Under the pieces are notes generated by a model. The model worked only from the letters and a program-made list of their open reading frames with translations. It had not been told where the DNA came from and searched no databases. Shown in pieces: positions 24,946 through 33,012 of a stretch of 64,000 bases of DNA (positions are counted from its first letter, which is position 1; every line of letters starts with the position of its first letter). Source of the DNA: a virus. A program made the translations under genes and the position numbers. The stretch is from positions 83,879-147,878 of the IMG/VR virus record IMGVR_UViG_3300046171_000314; one strand, written 5' to 3'.

Positions 24946-26627
24946 CAAAGAAAAACGAGGGTGAAAAAGAAGTAGCCAAGTTAAAATCACGTCCTAATGT
25001 TCAGACAGGCAAGCCTCGAAAACTAACAGCAAGTTCAATGCGGATTGCAGGGTTACAGACTTACTCAGGGTCAGAGGGTTCAGGAGGGAATTTTTATTCT
25101 CCTGAGTTGAGCACGGACTTTCTTGAACTTCCTCAGAGTATGCACGAGCGATGGAACTACTTTCGGTTCTTCTATCGGTCTGAACCTTTCGTCGGGCAGG
25201 CAATTGACTTACACACTGAGTTGCCCCTATCTAAGATTAGGCTTGGATTTCCTAAGTACATAAAGAACAGAGATATGGCGAAAGAGGCTTTGGTGTTTTG
25301 TGAGAGATGGTCAAAGAAGATTGGGCTGCTCCATAGAATGATAGAAATTGTCCACGAATATAATCTTATTGGTGAGGTCTTTGTTTTTATGGAGGACACG
25401 ACTCCTGACCCCCCTAAAAGGTTGAGATATGAAACTGTCCGAAGGTTGGAAGAAGATGGCACTCTCTTTGAGGAAGAGATTGAACACGAAAACGCAGACG
25501 AAAAAGAGATTGAGTGGTTAAAGAAAAACTACTCAGGTTGGACAGCCATTCGAGTGCTTCCTCCTGAGCAAGTACATGTTCAATCCTTTCCGTTCACCGA
25601 CGAAAAGATAATGGAACTTATTCCTGACAGTAAGACAAAGGATATCATTGCCCAATCAGACGCAGGGGACATTCACGCCAAAAGGGTGGTTGATTCAATG
25701 CCAAAGGGTGTTGTTGATTCGGTTCGTGAAGGGAACAACATTCCTTTGAACACTGATCCTGAGGCAGGTTCTTTTGTGACCTACCTTGCTCGTAAAAAAT
25801 CTCAGTACGAAGATAGAGGGCATTCTATTCTTGAACGGTGTATTCGGACACTTGTTTTCAGAGATAAATTACGCCAAGCAAATACAAGTATTGCCTCTCG
25901 TCATATGACACCTATTCGATTGGTCTTTGCTGAGGATATGGATGTCCAAGATGTAGAAGATTTGAGAGAACAGGTCGACTTGGCTCTTGCTGATCCCGAC
26001 TTTTCGATTATCGCCAACTTTCAAATTAATTGGGAAGAGATGGGTTCAGATCAAAGACTCTTGGAGTTGTCAGGAGAGTATGACTTGACCGATAGACAGT
26101 TGTATGCAGGTCTTGGGGTAACAGAGGGGCTACTTAGCGGTGAAAGTTCTTACAGTGGGGATAGAATAAACCTTGAGGTCATCAACACTCGCTATATGCT
26201 TCTTCGAGAAATCTTACAGGATTTGGTTGAGGAAAAGATGCTCAAACCAATGTGTGCTCGTATGGGTTTCATAGAAGAAGATGAGTATGGCAATGAGCAG
26301 GTGTTATATCCGACACTATCCTTTACTCGTTTGGCTCTCAGAGATAACAATGACACCTTTGATGCGTTGTTCAACCTGTATCAAAAGGGTTCGCTTGATG
26401 TTGATATTATTCTCGAACTCTTGAACATTGATCCTGTGGCAACCAAAGAGAAATTAGAGAGAGATTTATTTACTATTAATGATGGCTCATTCAATGAGGT
26501 CTTGCGAGGTATCTACGGTGATGTGGGTCGAGCATTGGCAGAGAACAGCGATGCGGTAGAGATTATTGCGAAGAACTTGGGCTTAGACTATGCTGTTCCT
26601 GAGGAAGAGGGTGGCGGCAGGTTCTAA
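24942..26627 (+). CDS. Portal protein
   Basis: 561 residues. Phage portal features: HERWNYFRFFYRSEPFVGQA and then DLHTELPLSKIRLGFP in the N-terminal part, a clip/stem-like region with GWTAIRVLPPEQVHVQ, a long helix SILERCIRTLVFRDKLRQAN, and GLGVTEGLLSGESSYSGDRI followed by a long helix, as in gp20-type portals. It forms the dodecameric DNA channel at one vertex. The acidic C-terminus ends in EEEGGGRF. Its stop converges on the minus-strand gene with a one-base gap and no obvious terminator between. Confidence 0.8.
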   Translation: MTKKNEGEKEVAKLKSRPNVQTGKPRKLTASSMRIAGLQTYSGSEGSGGNFYSPELSTDFLELPQSMHERWNYFRFFYRSEPFVGQAIDLHTELPLSKIRLGFPKYIKNRDMAKEALVFCERWSKKIGLLHRMIEIVHEYNLIGEVFVFMEDTTPDPPKRLRYETVRRLEEDGTLFEEEIEHENADEKEIEWLKKNYSGWTAIRVLPPEQVHVQSFPFTDEKIMELIPDSKTKDIIAQSDAGDIHAKRVVDSMPKGVVDSVREGNNIPLNTDPEAGSFVTYLARKKSQYEDRGHSILERCIRTLVFRDKLRQANTSIASRHMTPIRLVFAEDMDVQDVEDLREQVDLALADPDFSIIANFQINWEEMGSDQRLLELSGEYDLTDRQLYAGLGVTEGLLSGESSYSGDRINLEVINTRYMLLREILQDLVEEKMLKPMCARMGFIEEDEYGNEQVLYPTLSFTRLALRDNNDTFDALFNLYQKGSLDVDIILELLNIDPVATKEKLERDLFTINDGSFNEVLRGIYGDVGRALAENSDAVEIIAKNLGLDYAVPEEEGGGRF

Positions 26628-26628
26628 T

Positions 26629-27036
26629 CTACCTAACACTGTGTCGAGGATTACCTGTTAGATTGGCAAGGGAGATGTGGAACGTTCTGTTCTCCCTTAT
26701 ATTAATTCCAAGATCCCTTCTAATACTATCCACAAACTTTTCTAATGCTTTTTGAGTGGTTGGGGTTACTTTCAGTGCCCAAGTTTCACGACCTTGTTTT
26801 TCGTCTATTCTGTACCAAATTTTATTCTCAAATTGAATCTTTGGTATTGTAGGGAACACAAACTCTTTCGAATTAAGAATATCCTTGTAAGGAGATAAGA
26901 TATCATAATGTATAAGAGTGATGTGGGTAACACTTGGGTCAAGAACTACTGCTCTTTCGGGAAAAGAAAACCTCTTGTGTATTTCTCCAAAAGAGCGATC
27001 TTTTAACATCAGTATTCCATCGAATTTGATTTTCAT
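26629..27036 (-). CDS. 2H phosphoesterase, Acb1-like (putative anti-CBASS)
   Basis: 135 residues from ATG 27036 with GGAG seven bases upstream. It carries the two H-x-[ST] motifs that define 2H phosphoesterases: H38-I-T40 (THITLIHYD) and H120-I-S122 (FHISLANLTGNP). Size, motif spacing (82 residues) and the NLTGNPxxSV-type end resemble phage T4 Acb1, which cleaves cyclic oligonucleotides made by bacterial CBASS immunity. Acb1 function is inference; an RNA ligase-like or cyclic phosphodiesterase role is also possible. It lies with other minus-strand accessory genes dividing the portal from the head genes. The longer ORF to 27192 is not needed. Confidence 0.65.
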   Translation of the reverse strand: MKIKFDGILMLKDRSFGEIHKRFSFPERAVVLDPSVTHITLIHYDILSPYKDILNSKEFVFPTIPKIQFENKIWYRIDEKQGRETWALKVTPTTQKALEKFVDSIRRDLGINIRENRTFHISLANLTGNPRHSVR

Positions 27037-27074
27037 TGTTGCTCCGAGTTTATCTTTCCTGAATAATAGAAAGA

Positions 27075-27470
27075 TTATTTGGCGGCTTGTGCTTTCTCTA
27101 ACAGTTGTTTGATGTGCCACGAGCCAATTAAGGAACTGTTGAGAGTCTGCTCGATAGCCATTTGATCCATCTCTAATCGTTGATCGAGCCAAATAGCAAG
27201 TCGAATAACGTGCTTACAGATGTTCTTTCTTTTACTGCCTTCACATTCACACCTAACGGTTCTGTCTTTTATACTAATGCTTGTGTTGTATACCTGAGCA
27301 TTTTCAAGAGGGGTGTGTGTCATACCAACAACAACTCCGCTTTCAATATTGACAGAAGGGATTTCAAGGGCGACCTTGCTTGCTCTTTTCTTTCCCTCTG
27401 CTCCTTGTGCTTCAATGAGTTTGCTTAGGGTTTTTCGGTATTCTATGGTCTTTGATAGTACATTCATCAT
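27075..27470 (-). CDS. SWIM zinc-finger protein
   Basis: 131 residues. C74-x-C76-x8-C85-x-H87 (RCECEGSKRKNICKHVI) is a SWIM zinc finger, which binds DNA or protein. The flanks are helical with a basic N-terminal half. AGGAG precedes three clustered start candidates, of which 27470 or 27467 is most likely. It lies 38 bp upstream of the 2H phosphoesterase gene on the same strand, so the two are probably co-transcribed. The upstream minus strand contains GGTAATCCTATTACAAG (27482-27498), a degenerate promoter-like copy. A second SWIM protein is encoded at 47903. Confidence 0.7.
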   Translation of the reverse strand: MMNVLSKTIEYRKTLSKLIEAQGAEGKKRASKVALEIPSVNIESGVVVGMTHTPLENAQVYNTSISIKDRTVRCECEGSKRKNICKHVIRLAIWLDQRLEMDQMAIEQTLNSSLIGSWHIKQLLEKAQAAK

Positions 27471-27519
27471 ATCTCCTATTGCTTGTAATAGGATTACCGA
27501 AATGGGGTTGAGATCTGAT

Positions 27520-27538
27520 CGTTAATTCCTCTATATTT
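27520..27538 (+). promoter_or_regulatory. Late-type promoter motif
   Basis: CGTTAATTCCTCTATATTTC lies in the divergent gap between the SWIM gene and the tagged gene, 28 bp before ATG 27567. The CTATATTT half is perfect. Confidence 0.5.
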
Positions 27539-27566
27539 CTTTCAAAGTGAACATAAGGAGAAGAAC

Positions 27567-27905
27567 ATGTCTAATTTAAGAAGCAAAATCATTCGACTTG
27601 CTCACGCAAAACCTGAGTTGCGAAAGCACTTACTACCTCTTGTCACTAATAAAAAGGCTTACAAAGACCCTTGTAATGGAGGTTCTTACTTCGGTGATAG
27701 TTATGACGAGACTATGGTAGGTCTTGAAGAATGTCACGATGAAAAAATTAATGAAAAAAAAGTCGACGATGCTTTTGAATTACTCACAATATTAAGTAAC
27801 GAAGATGATTTTGAATTTCCAAATGGAATGGAAACAGTAAGTTTGAAATTTCGTCTTAATCGGGCAGAGTCTGAATTCGTGAAGTGGCATTACGACAACG
27901 TATAA
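27567..27905 (+). CDS. Small protein with N-terminal LRxKhIRLAH tag
   Basis: 112 residues. LRSKIIRLAHAKPELRKHLL then PLV at residues 4-26 is the shared tag. The body (from ~35) is acidic and helical with no known motif; it contains two cysteines (PCNGG, EECHDE). It has its own late-type promoter copy and an AGGAG site, and it converges on the minus-strand metallopeptidase with no gap. A single-gene cassette inside the accessory island; function unknown. Confidence 0.6.
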   Translation: MSNLRSKIIRLAHAKPELRKHLLPLVTNKKAYKDPCNGGSYFGDSYDETMVGLEECHDEKINEKKVDDAFELLTILSNEDDFEFPNGMETVSLKFRLNRAESEFVKWHYDNV

Positions 27906-28286
27906 TCAATGTCTATCTAAGTGCTCTAACAAAAGAGCGTGGGCATCCATAAGATTGTTGTCTTTAAGGATGCTCAAGGCTACTTGATCACAGTGGCTCT
28001 CATCTAGGGTTTTCAAATAGATGTGAGCCATTTCGTGTGCAAGGATTACGAACAGGTGGTCGGCACTGAACCAATCTGTGTGTAATATTTCTTTATCCAA
28101 TAGAATCAGAGGTTGTGGGACATCTTCCCAAACAGCAAAAGCGTGTGAGTCTTTGAACATTGACATTTCGAAGTGCCACTTGCTATCTTCAGGCAGTTCG
28201 AACTTATCATTATACTTATCGAGTACGAGTACGAGAATGCTTTCATCCAAAGGACAATCGAATCTTGTGTATTGCTCTAAGTTCAT
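27906..28286 (-). CDS. HEXXH metallopeptidase-like protein
   Basis: 126 residues from ATG 28286; an upstream GTG at 28292 is possible. HEMAH at 84-88 is the zinc-metalloprotease helix, and ESHCD at 96-100 could give the third ligand. The small size suggests a minimal zincin. The likely role is cleavage of a host or virion protein, inferred only from the motif. It belongs to the minus-strand accessory group. CAATAAAACCCCTATAAC on the minus strand at 28309-28326, 23 bp upstream of the start, is a degenerate promoter-like copy. Confidence 0.6.
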   Translation of the reverse strand: MNLEQYTRFDCPLDESILVLVLDKYNDKFELPEDSKWHFEMSMFKDSHAFAVWEDVPQPLILLDKEILHTDWFSADHLFVILAHEMAHIYLKTLDESHCDQVALSILKDNNLMDAHALLLEHLDRH

Positions 28287-28308
28287 ACTCACCTCATTAA
28301 TGGGTATT

Positions 28309-28326
28309 GTTATAGGGGTTTTATTG
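28309..28326 (-). promoter_or_regulatory. Late-type promoter motif (minus strand, degenerate)
   Basis: Minus-strand CAATAAAACCCCTATAAC, spaced 23 bp from the metallopeptidase ATG. A + strand copy 3 bp away points the other way, so this gap is divergent. Confidence 0.35.
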
Positions 28327-28329
28327 ATT

Positions 28330-28346
28330 GATAATTGTTCTATAAA
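28330..28346 (+). promoter_or_regulatory. Late-type promoter motif
   Basis: GATAATTGTTCTATAAA, with both halves well matched, 31 bp before the start of the topoisomerase gene. Confidence 0.55.
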
Positions 28347-28377
28347 CCTTTCTCAGTATTGAACGAGCAGGTAAGAT

Positions 28378-29535
28378 ATGTCTAAGAAGGTGTGGTCTGA
28401 ACTAGAAAGTATTTGGTTTCGAGAAGCCAAATACAAAGACAAAAAAACCATCAAAAATAAAGATGGTGAAGAGACAACTGTTTATGAATACAGTGATCGT
28501 CAGGTCAATACAAGAAACAAGGAGAAGTCTAAGAAGGTCGAGAAGATACGACAGAACATAGATGCCCTTGAAAAAACGGTTTATTCTGATCTTAAGAGTA
28601 AAGAAAACAAATTGGTTGCTCTTGCGGTTGCTCTCATAAACCACACTTATGAGCGAGTAGGGAACGATGAGAGTGCTTCCAATGGTCACTATGGGGTAAC
28701 AGGTTGGAAGAAGAAGCATCTGTCTTTCAAAGGCGGCAAAGCCATTCTTAAATACACAGGCAAGAGTGGTGTAAAGCACGAGAAAGAAATCACCGACAAG
28801 AAACTCGTCAGTGCTTTGAAAGAGATTTCAAAAGGATTATCAGGAGATGATTGTTTGTTGGAAGAGATCAGTGCCTCAGATGTGAATGACTATCTTGATC
28901 AATTTGGAATCACTGCGAAGGATATCAGAGGATATCACGCCAACAGAGAAATGCAGGAACGCCTTAAAGCCCTCCGAGAAGAAAACGGTGCTCTGCCTAA
29001 GGATAAGAAAGAAAAAGAACAACAACTCAAAGACGAGTTCAAAGAGGCATTAGAGGGAACAGCAAACTCGGTAGGGCACGAAGAGGCAACTCTCAGAAAG
29101 CAATACCTTGTGCCACACCTAGAAGACACCTATATGAAAGATGGTACGGTTATCACTACTCTGAAGGAAGCCTCTCGACTAGGGGACTGTTATGAGGCGG
29201 CAGGTAGGTATATGCTTGACAACTGCCACAGGAAAAACCTAATTCTTGTCCATGCGGAGGTAACAGGTCAGGGTAGGATTGATGGTGTGAAGTACGGACA
29301 CGCATTTATTCTTGATGGCAATACTGTAATAGATGTCTCAAATGGCAATAACATTAAGATGGAAAAAATGGTCTATTTCTTATTGGGTAAAATTGGGCAG
29401 TACGACCTGAAAACAGGGGATGTAGACACTAGCAAAGCCAATATGCACACATACACTTGCGACCAATTTCGAGAAAAGATTAGTAGACACGAACATTGGG
29501 GTCCGTGGGATCTTCAAACAAGTACAGGGTACTGA
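28378..29535 (+). CDS. Topoisomerase IB fused to papain-like C-H-D domain
   Basis: 385 residues. Residues 50-250 hold the topoisomerase IB active site: R93 (RVGND), K129 (GKSG), R184 (AKDIRG), H234 (VGHEEATLRKQYL) and nucleophile Y243. The gaps of 36, 55, 50 and 9 residues are close to those of vaccinia enzyme (R130, K167, R223, H265, Y274). It should relax supercoils through a 3'-phosphotyrosine link. Residues 255-385 form a second domain with C271 (GDCYEAAGRYM), H308 (YGHAFILDG) and D319 (VIDVSNG), in the order of papain-like thiol enzymes, ending HEHWGPWDL. Its N-terminus ESIWFREAK is shared with the next protein. Confidence 0.7.
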   Translation: MSKKVWSELESIWFREAKYKDKKTIKNKDGEETTVYEYSDRQVNTRNKEKSKKVEKIRQNIDALEKTVYSDLKSKENKLVALAVALINHTYERVGNDESASNGHYGVTGWKKKHLSFKGGKAILKYTGKSGVKHEKEITDKKLVSALKEISKGLSGDDCLLEEISASDVNDYLDQFGITAKDIRGYHANREMQERLKALREENGALPKDKKEKEQQLKDEFKEALEGTANSVGHEEATLRKQYLVPHLEDTYMKDGTVITTLKEASRLGDCYEAAGRYMLDNCHRKNLILVHAEVTGQGRIDGVKYGHAFILDGNTVIDVSNGNNIKMEKMVYFLLGKIGQYDLKTGDVDTSKANMHTYTCDQFREKISRHEHWGPWDLQTSTGY

Positions 29536-29536
29536 T

Positions 29537-31624
29537 ATGGAAAAAAAGATTTTCACCAAGTTACAGAAGAAGCACGTTCGAGTTGATCCCCAAATTCTTT
29601 CAGAGATTAGAGGAACACGAATACGTTCCGCAACTCTTGTGAGGATAGCAAAACAAGTGTTCGCAACCAAATCTCAATCTGAGAAAGAAGACGAAGAGGT
29701 TGAGAGATTACAGAAACCATCTCCAAAGAAGAAGCCTCCTCGTAAGGATAAATCTCGTAGAAGGGTAAAGATTAAAGACAAGGACACAGACAAAGACCCT
29801 GACTTGAACACCAAAGATATGTCAATGAACTACAAGATAGTGGGAAGTCAACTTGAAACCCTTTGGTTCAAAGATGCGAAGGAGGACTTGAACACTGTCC
29901 GTAGAAAAGAAGATGGAGAGGTCATACAGGTGTCTGACAATACACTCAAAGAAAGAGGCTCTGAGTTTGATATCGTGGAAGATGATGATGAAGACGAAGA
30001 CACAGAGGTAGAGGAAGATACAGAGACAGAGCAAAACGAAACCTCAACAGAGAATGCCCCTGAGGATAAAGAAGACAAAGAAGAGGTTAAGAAGGAAGAA
30101 GAAAAAGAAGAAGCCAATACGCAAGGTGATGCCGTAAAGAAAGAGTTCAGTAAGACCTTAGAGGGGAAAGAGGGGGCGTTGGATTTCCTGTTGGAATTGG
30201 GGGATGATGTAAAAGCCTTGTTGTCTGAAAATGCGGATACCTTAAAAGGTGTTGAAAATATGAAGGTCATCCTGAAAGAAAAAGGTTCTTTGCTTGAGTC
30301 TATCCAAGATGCTTTGGAGGGTGATTATGGTTCTGAGTTTATGGATGCTGTTAAAGATGTTTTGGGTGAGGGGCTTGACACAGATGTTTCTGTTGAAATA
30401 ATAGAGACATTAAAAAAAGTTATTGATGAGGGAATAACAGATACCCCTGTCAAAGAGTTGGCAGAGTTGTCTGTTGATGAGTTGGAGCAGCGGATATTAG
30501 ATGAAGCAGAGTTAAAAGATATCCACACAGAGAAAACCAAAGAGTTGAAAGATAAATACAAGAAAGAGGTTCGTGAAAAATTCGAGTCTTTGTCGGATAG
30601 CGATGCAGGGATAGAAAAAGTTCATAGTATTCTTGCGGAGGTTTCTAACGCAGAGTTGTCCTACTTTTCGAGTGTTGTGAAAGAGCCTATGGATAAACTC
30701 GAAGAGATAGACAAGTCTTTGGAAGATAAGAAAGAGGAATTGGAAAAAGCAGAGGGAAAAGAGAAGCGAACTCTTGAAAAGGAGATCAAAGCCTTAGAGC
30801 AGGAGAAAGGTCAGTTAGAAGAGTCTTTGCCCAAGTTGAATACTGTAAAGAACATGGTTAATGTCAATGCTATTCTTAGAGGGGAAGATAGTTCAATAGT
30901 TGGGGAGGTGTCCGACAAACAAAAAAGTTTGATTTCTTTTTTGGGAGACCATCTTCCTGTTGAGGGTGTTCTTGACTCTATGTCTCAGATTGTTTCTGTT
31001 TCAGAAGATAGCGATAAAGAGGTGGAGTCTAAGACTCAAATGCAACTAGCGATTGGAAACTCAATGAAAGACCTGTCTATGGATCAGAAGATGAGTGTTC
31101 TTATGGATCAGAAAGTTTTTGATGACAACAAAATATTTATTGAGGCTTTCAATAGATACGCAGAGCAAGCCAAGAGTCCTCTAATTACCGCAGCCAAACG
31201 AAAGGAACTAGAGGATATGGCTGATATGATGTTCTCAAGAGCAATGGCAGAAACTTTGGCAGGGTCAGAAGGCACGAGTAAGGATAAGAAGGATAAGAAG
31301 CCTTCTTCCTCTTTTTCCTCTAAAGAAAAAGCAAAAGAAAGATCTAACTTACTTAATTCTATTGGAAAAATTCTTGAAGAGAATCTTGGATCATTCCTTT
31401 CCGATCCTGATCAAGTTAATGACGCAGACATTTCAGGTATGTCAGAAGGGCTTGATTCTGCTATCCAAGCCGAGTCTATTCGTGAGATGTATCGGAAAAG
31501 AATGGAAAATGCCTCTGAAGGCGAGAAGCAACTTTTGCAGAAAAAACAGGAAGAGGCTGTTGAACGAATGATGAAAAAGGCAAAAATAAGATCAAATCTC
31601 ACTCTTCTTTGGGGTAAGATTTGA
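29537..31624 (+). CDS. Large acidic coiled-coil protein
   Basis: 695 residues. A basic start with RIRSATLVRIAKQVF is followed by a K/R-rich stretch, then GSQLETLWFKDAKEDLNTV at about 100-118, which resembles the topoisomerase N-terminus. After that it is mostly acidic coiled coil (long E/D/K runs at 135-200; 330-430). It starts two bases after the topoisomerase stop. The composition resembles a head scaffold or internal core protein, and it lies in the head module, but no motif confirms this. Confidence 0.55.
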   Translation: MEKKIFTKLQKKHVRVDPQILSEIRGTRIRSATLVRIAKQVFATKSQSEKEDEEVERLQKPSPKKKPPRKDKSRRRVKIKDKDTDKDPDLNTKDMSMNYKIVGSQLETLWFKDAKEDLNTVRRKEDGEVIQVSDNTLKERGSEFDIVEDDDEDEDTEVEEDTETEQNETSTENAPEDKEDKEEVKKEEEKEEANTQGDAVKKEFSKTLEGKEGALDFLLELGDDVKALLSENADTLKGVENMKVILKEKGSLLESIQDALEGDYGSEFMDAVKDVLGEGLDTDVSVEIIETLKKVIDEGITDTPVKELAELSVDELEQRILDEAELKDIHTEKTKELKDKYKKEVREKFESLSDSDAGIEKVHSILAEVSNAELSYFSSVVKEPMDKLEEIDKSLEDKKEELEKAEGKEKRTLEKEIKALEQEKGQLEESLPKLNTVKNMVNVNAILRGEDSSIVGEVSDKQKSLISFLGDHLPVEGVLDSMSQIVSVSEDSDKEVESKTQMQLAIGNSMKDLSMDQKMSVLMDQKVFDDNKIFIEAFNRYAEQAKSPLITAAKRKELEDMADMMFSRAMAETLAGSEGTSKDKKDKKPSSSFSSKEKAKERSNLLNSIGKILEENLGSFLSDPDQVNDADISGMSEGLDSAIQAESIREMYRKRMENASEGEKQLLQKKQEEAVERMMKKAKIRSNLTLLWGKI

Positions 31625-31642
31625 TAAAAATCGAAAATATTT

Positions 31643-31660
31643 GCATATTCTGTCTATAAA
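31643..31660 (+). promoter_or_regulatory. Late-type promoter motif
   Basis: GCATATTCTGTCTATAAA, 66 bp before ATG 31727. A hairpin with one A-A mismatch (TGTCGATGG at 31671-31679 with CCAACGACA at 31687-31695) lies between the motif and the gene. Confidence 0.4.
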
Positions 31661-31726
31661 CAGAACATATTGTCGATGGATTTATACCAACGACATTTTA
31701 TTTATACCCATATTGGAGGCTTAAAA

Positions 31727-32423
31727 ATGAAGAAGATTTCAAAAAAGCAGGTAACAGCAAGCCTTGATCGCATTGCTGACTTGTTTCAAAACCATGCCGA
31801 GCAACTAGGAGTTCCCTCTCGTGTTGCTTTTGACTTTGCCTATCGTTGTGACTTACTTTCAGATGCCTTAGATAAAATGGCTTCCGAAGATAAGAAAGAA
31901 GAGAAGGAAGAAGAAAAAAGAAGAGGAAGAAAAGTCTGAGGAAGAATCTGAAGAAAAAGAAGAGAAGTCTGAGGAAAAAGAATCCTCAAAGAAGGCTCGT
32001 CTTTCTCGAAGAGCAGCCCTCAAAAAACTAGATCTTTTGTATGCAAAAATTGCTGCGGAAGAGGAAGCAGAAGAAGAGGAATCAGAAGAGGAAGAGGAAG
32101 AGGCAGAAGAGAAGGAATCTTCTAAGAAAGCCAAACTTACTCGTCGTGCCGCTATTCGTGAATTGGATCGTTTGCATAGACAAGTTGTTGCTAAGGACAG
32201 AAGATCAACTCGCAGAAGTCGTAAATTGGCTGATTTCGATCCAAATGATATTGGTGAAGACAAAGGTCAGGAAGTTGAAAGCGATGAAGCGTATATGAAT
32301 GACTTTGGTGATGATCCTGCTGAATTGCGTTCAAAGCAAGAAGGTAAGGGTCTTGGTAAAGCAGCGGCTCGCAGACAACGTGCTCGTCGTAGAATGGCTA
32401 ATCGTGTAAGAAGAAACCGCTAA
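31727..32423 (+). CDS. Repetitive Glu/Lys-rich protein, frameshifted at an A6 run
   Basis: The first frame (from ATG 31727) encodes QVTASLDRIADLFQNHAEQL and soon becomes Glu/Lys rich, reaching a stop at 31939. The following frame carries on the same composition without a start site and ends at 32423 with a basic RRMANRVRRNR tail. A +1 shift in the AAAAAA run at 31914-31919 joins them into ~230 residues with two internal repeats: ESSKKARLSRRAALKKLDLL and ESSKKAKLTRRAAIRELDRL. It lies between the coiled-coil protein and the prohead protease, so a scaffold or core role is plausible. Confidence 0.5.
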
Positions 32424-32445
32424 TATTTGTTGGTAGGAGTTCCTT

Positions 32446-33012
32446 GTGGAAAAAGCATCAGCAGGTAGCGTGGTTAACCTCCCATTAAGGTCTGAAGACT
32501 TTCAAGTTGGCGACAGTATTGTCGCCCTTGATGGTCCGAGGGACAATGTTGGGAAGATAACCCGTTTATACCCTGCCATTGGTATGGCAGATGTTGAGTT
32601 CTCGACAGGAAATCATCGGATGCCTGTCGAAGAGATCAAGAAAGTCGATGAAGACGATAAGGGCTATGCTCCGAATACGGACTCTACGGTGGGTGGTGGT
32701 ATAGATCTTGAGCCTTTTGGCGTTCGTGACATTAGTACAAAAGACCCCTCAAATTCTTTTGGGGTATTGGCTACTCGTGTTGCGAGGGCTTGGGTCAAGA
32801 AAGGTCTTTATTGGGCTTCTGTTGATCGTAAGTATCGTGCCACCAAGTCTGAGTGTGGTTCTCACTACACCTGTCCCAAATGTCCTGAGGTTGCTTTGAA
32901 AAAAGCCATCTATAAAAGAGACAGTGGGGCAAGTGAAAAGTTGTGGGGATGTCCTAGTTGTATGTTCTTAATAAAGGACAGCGACATTACAAGATACAAT
33001 GGAGGTATGTGA
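32446..33012 (+). CDS. Hypothetical protein with KOW-like and zinc-binding segments
   Basis: 188 residues, GTG start after TAGGAG. Residues 20-65 (VGDSIVALDGPRDNVGKITR) look like an SH3/KOW barrel. RVARAWVKKGLYWA near 115 carries the recurring tag. At the C-terminus, two CxxC pairs (HYTCPKCPEV; WGCPSCMF) form a zinc ribbon. The TGATG overlaps the protease start, so expression is coupled. Function unknown; the zinc ribbon may bind the protease or DNA. Confidence 0.55.
   Translation: MEKASAGSVVNLPLRSEDFQVGDSIVALDGPRDNVGKITRLYPAIGMADVEFSTGNHRMPVEEIKKVDEDDKGYAPNTDSTVGGGIDLEPFGVRDISTKDPSNSFGVLATRVARAWVKKGLYWASVDRKYRATKSECGSHYTCPKCPEVALKKAIYKRDSGASEKLWGCPSCMFLIKDSDITRYNGGM

Noticed and set aside
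26629-27192. 187-residue reading of the 2H phosphoesterase ORF
   Set aside because: The extra N-terminal 52 residues overlap the SWIM gene and lack a ribosome binding site; ATG 27036 has GGAG at good spacing.
32037-32423. Separate 128-residue acidic gene starting at TTG 32037
   Set aside because: No ribosome binding site, and the same frame is open upstream with matching Glu/Lys composition, so it is the tail of a frameshifted gene.
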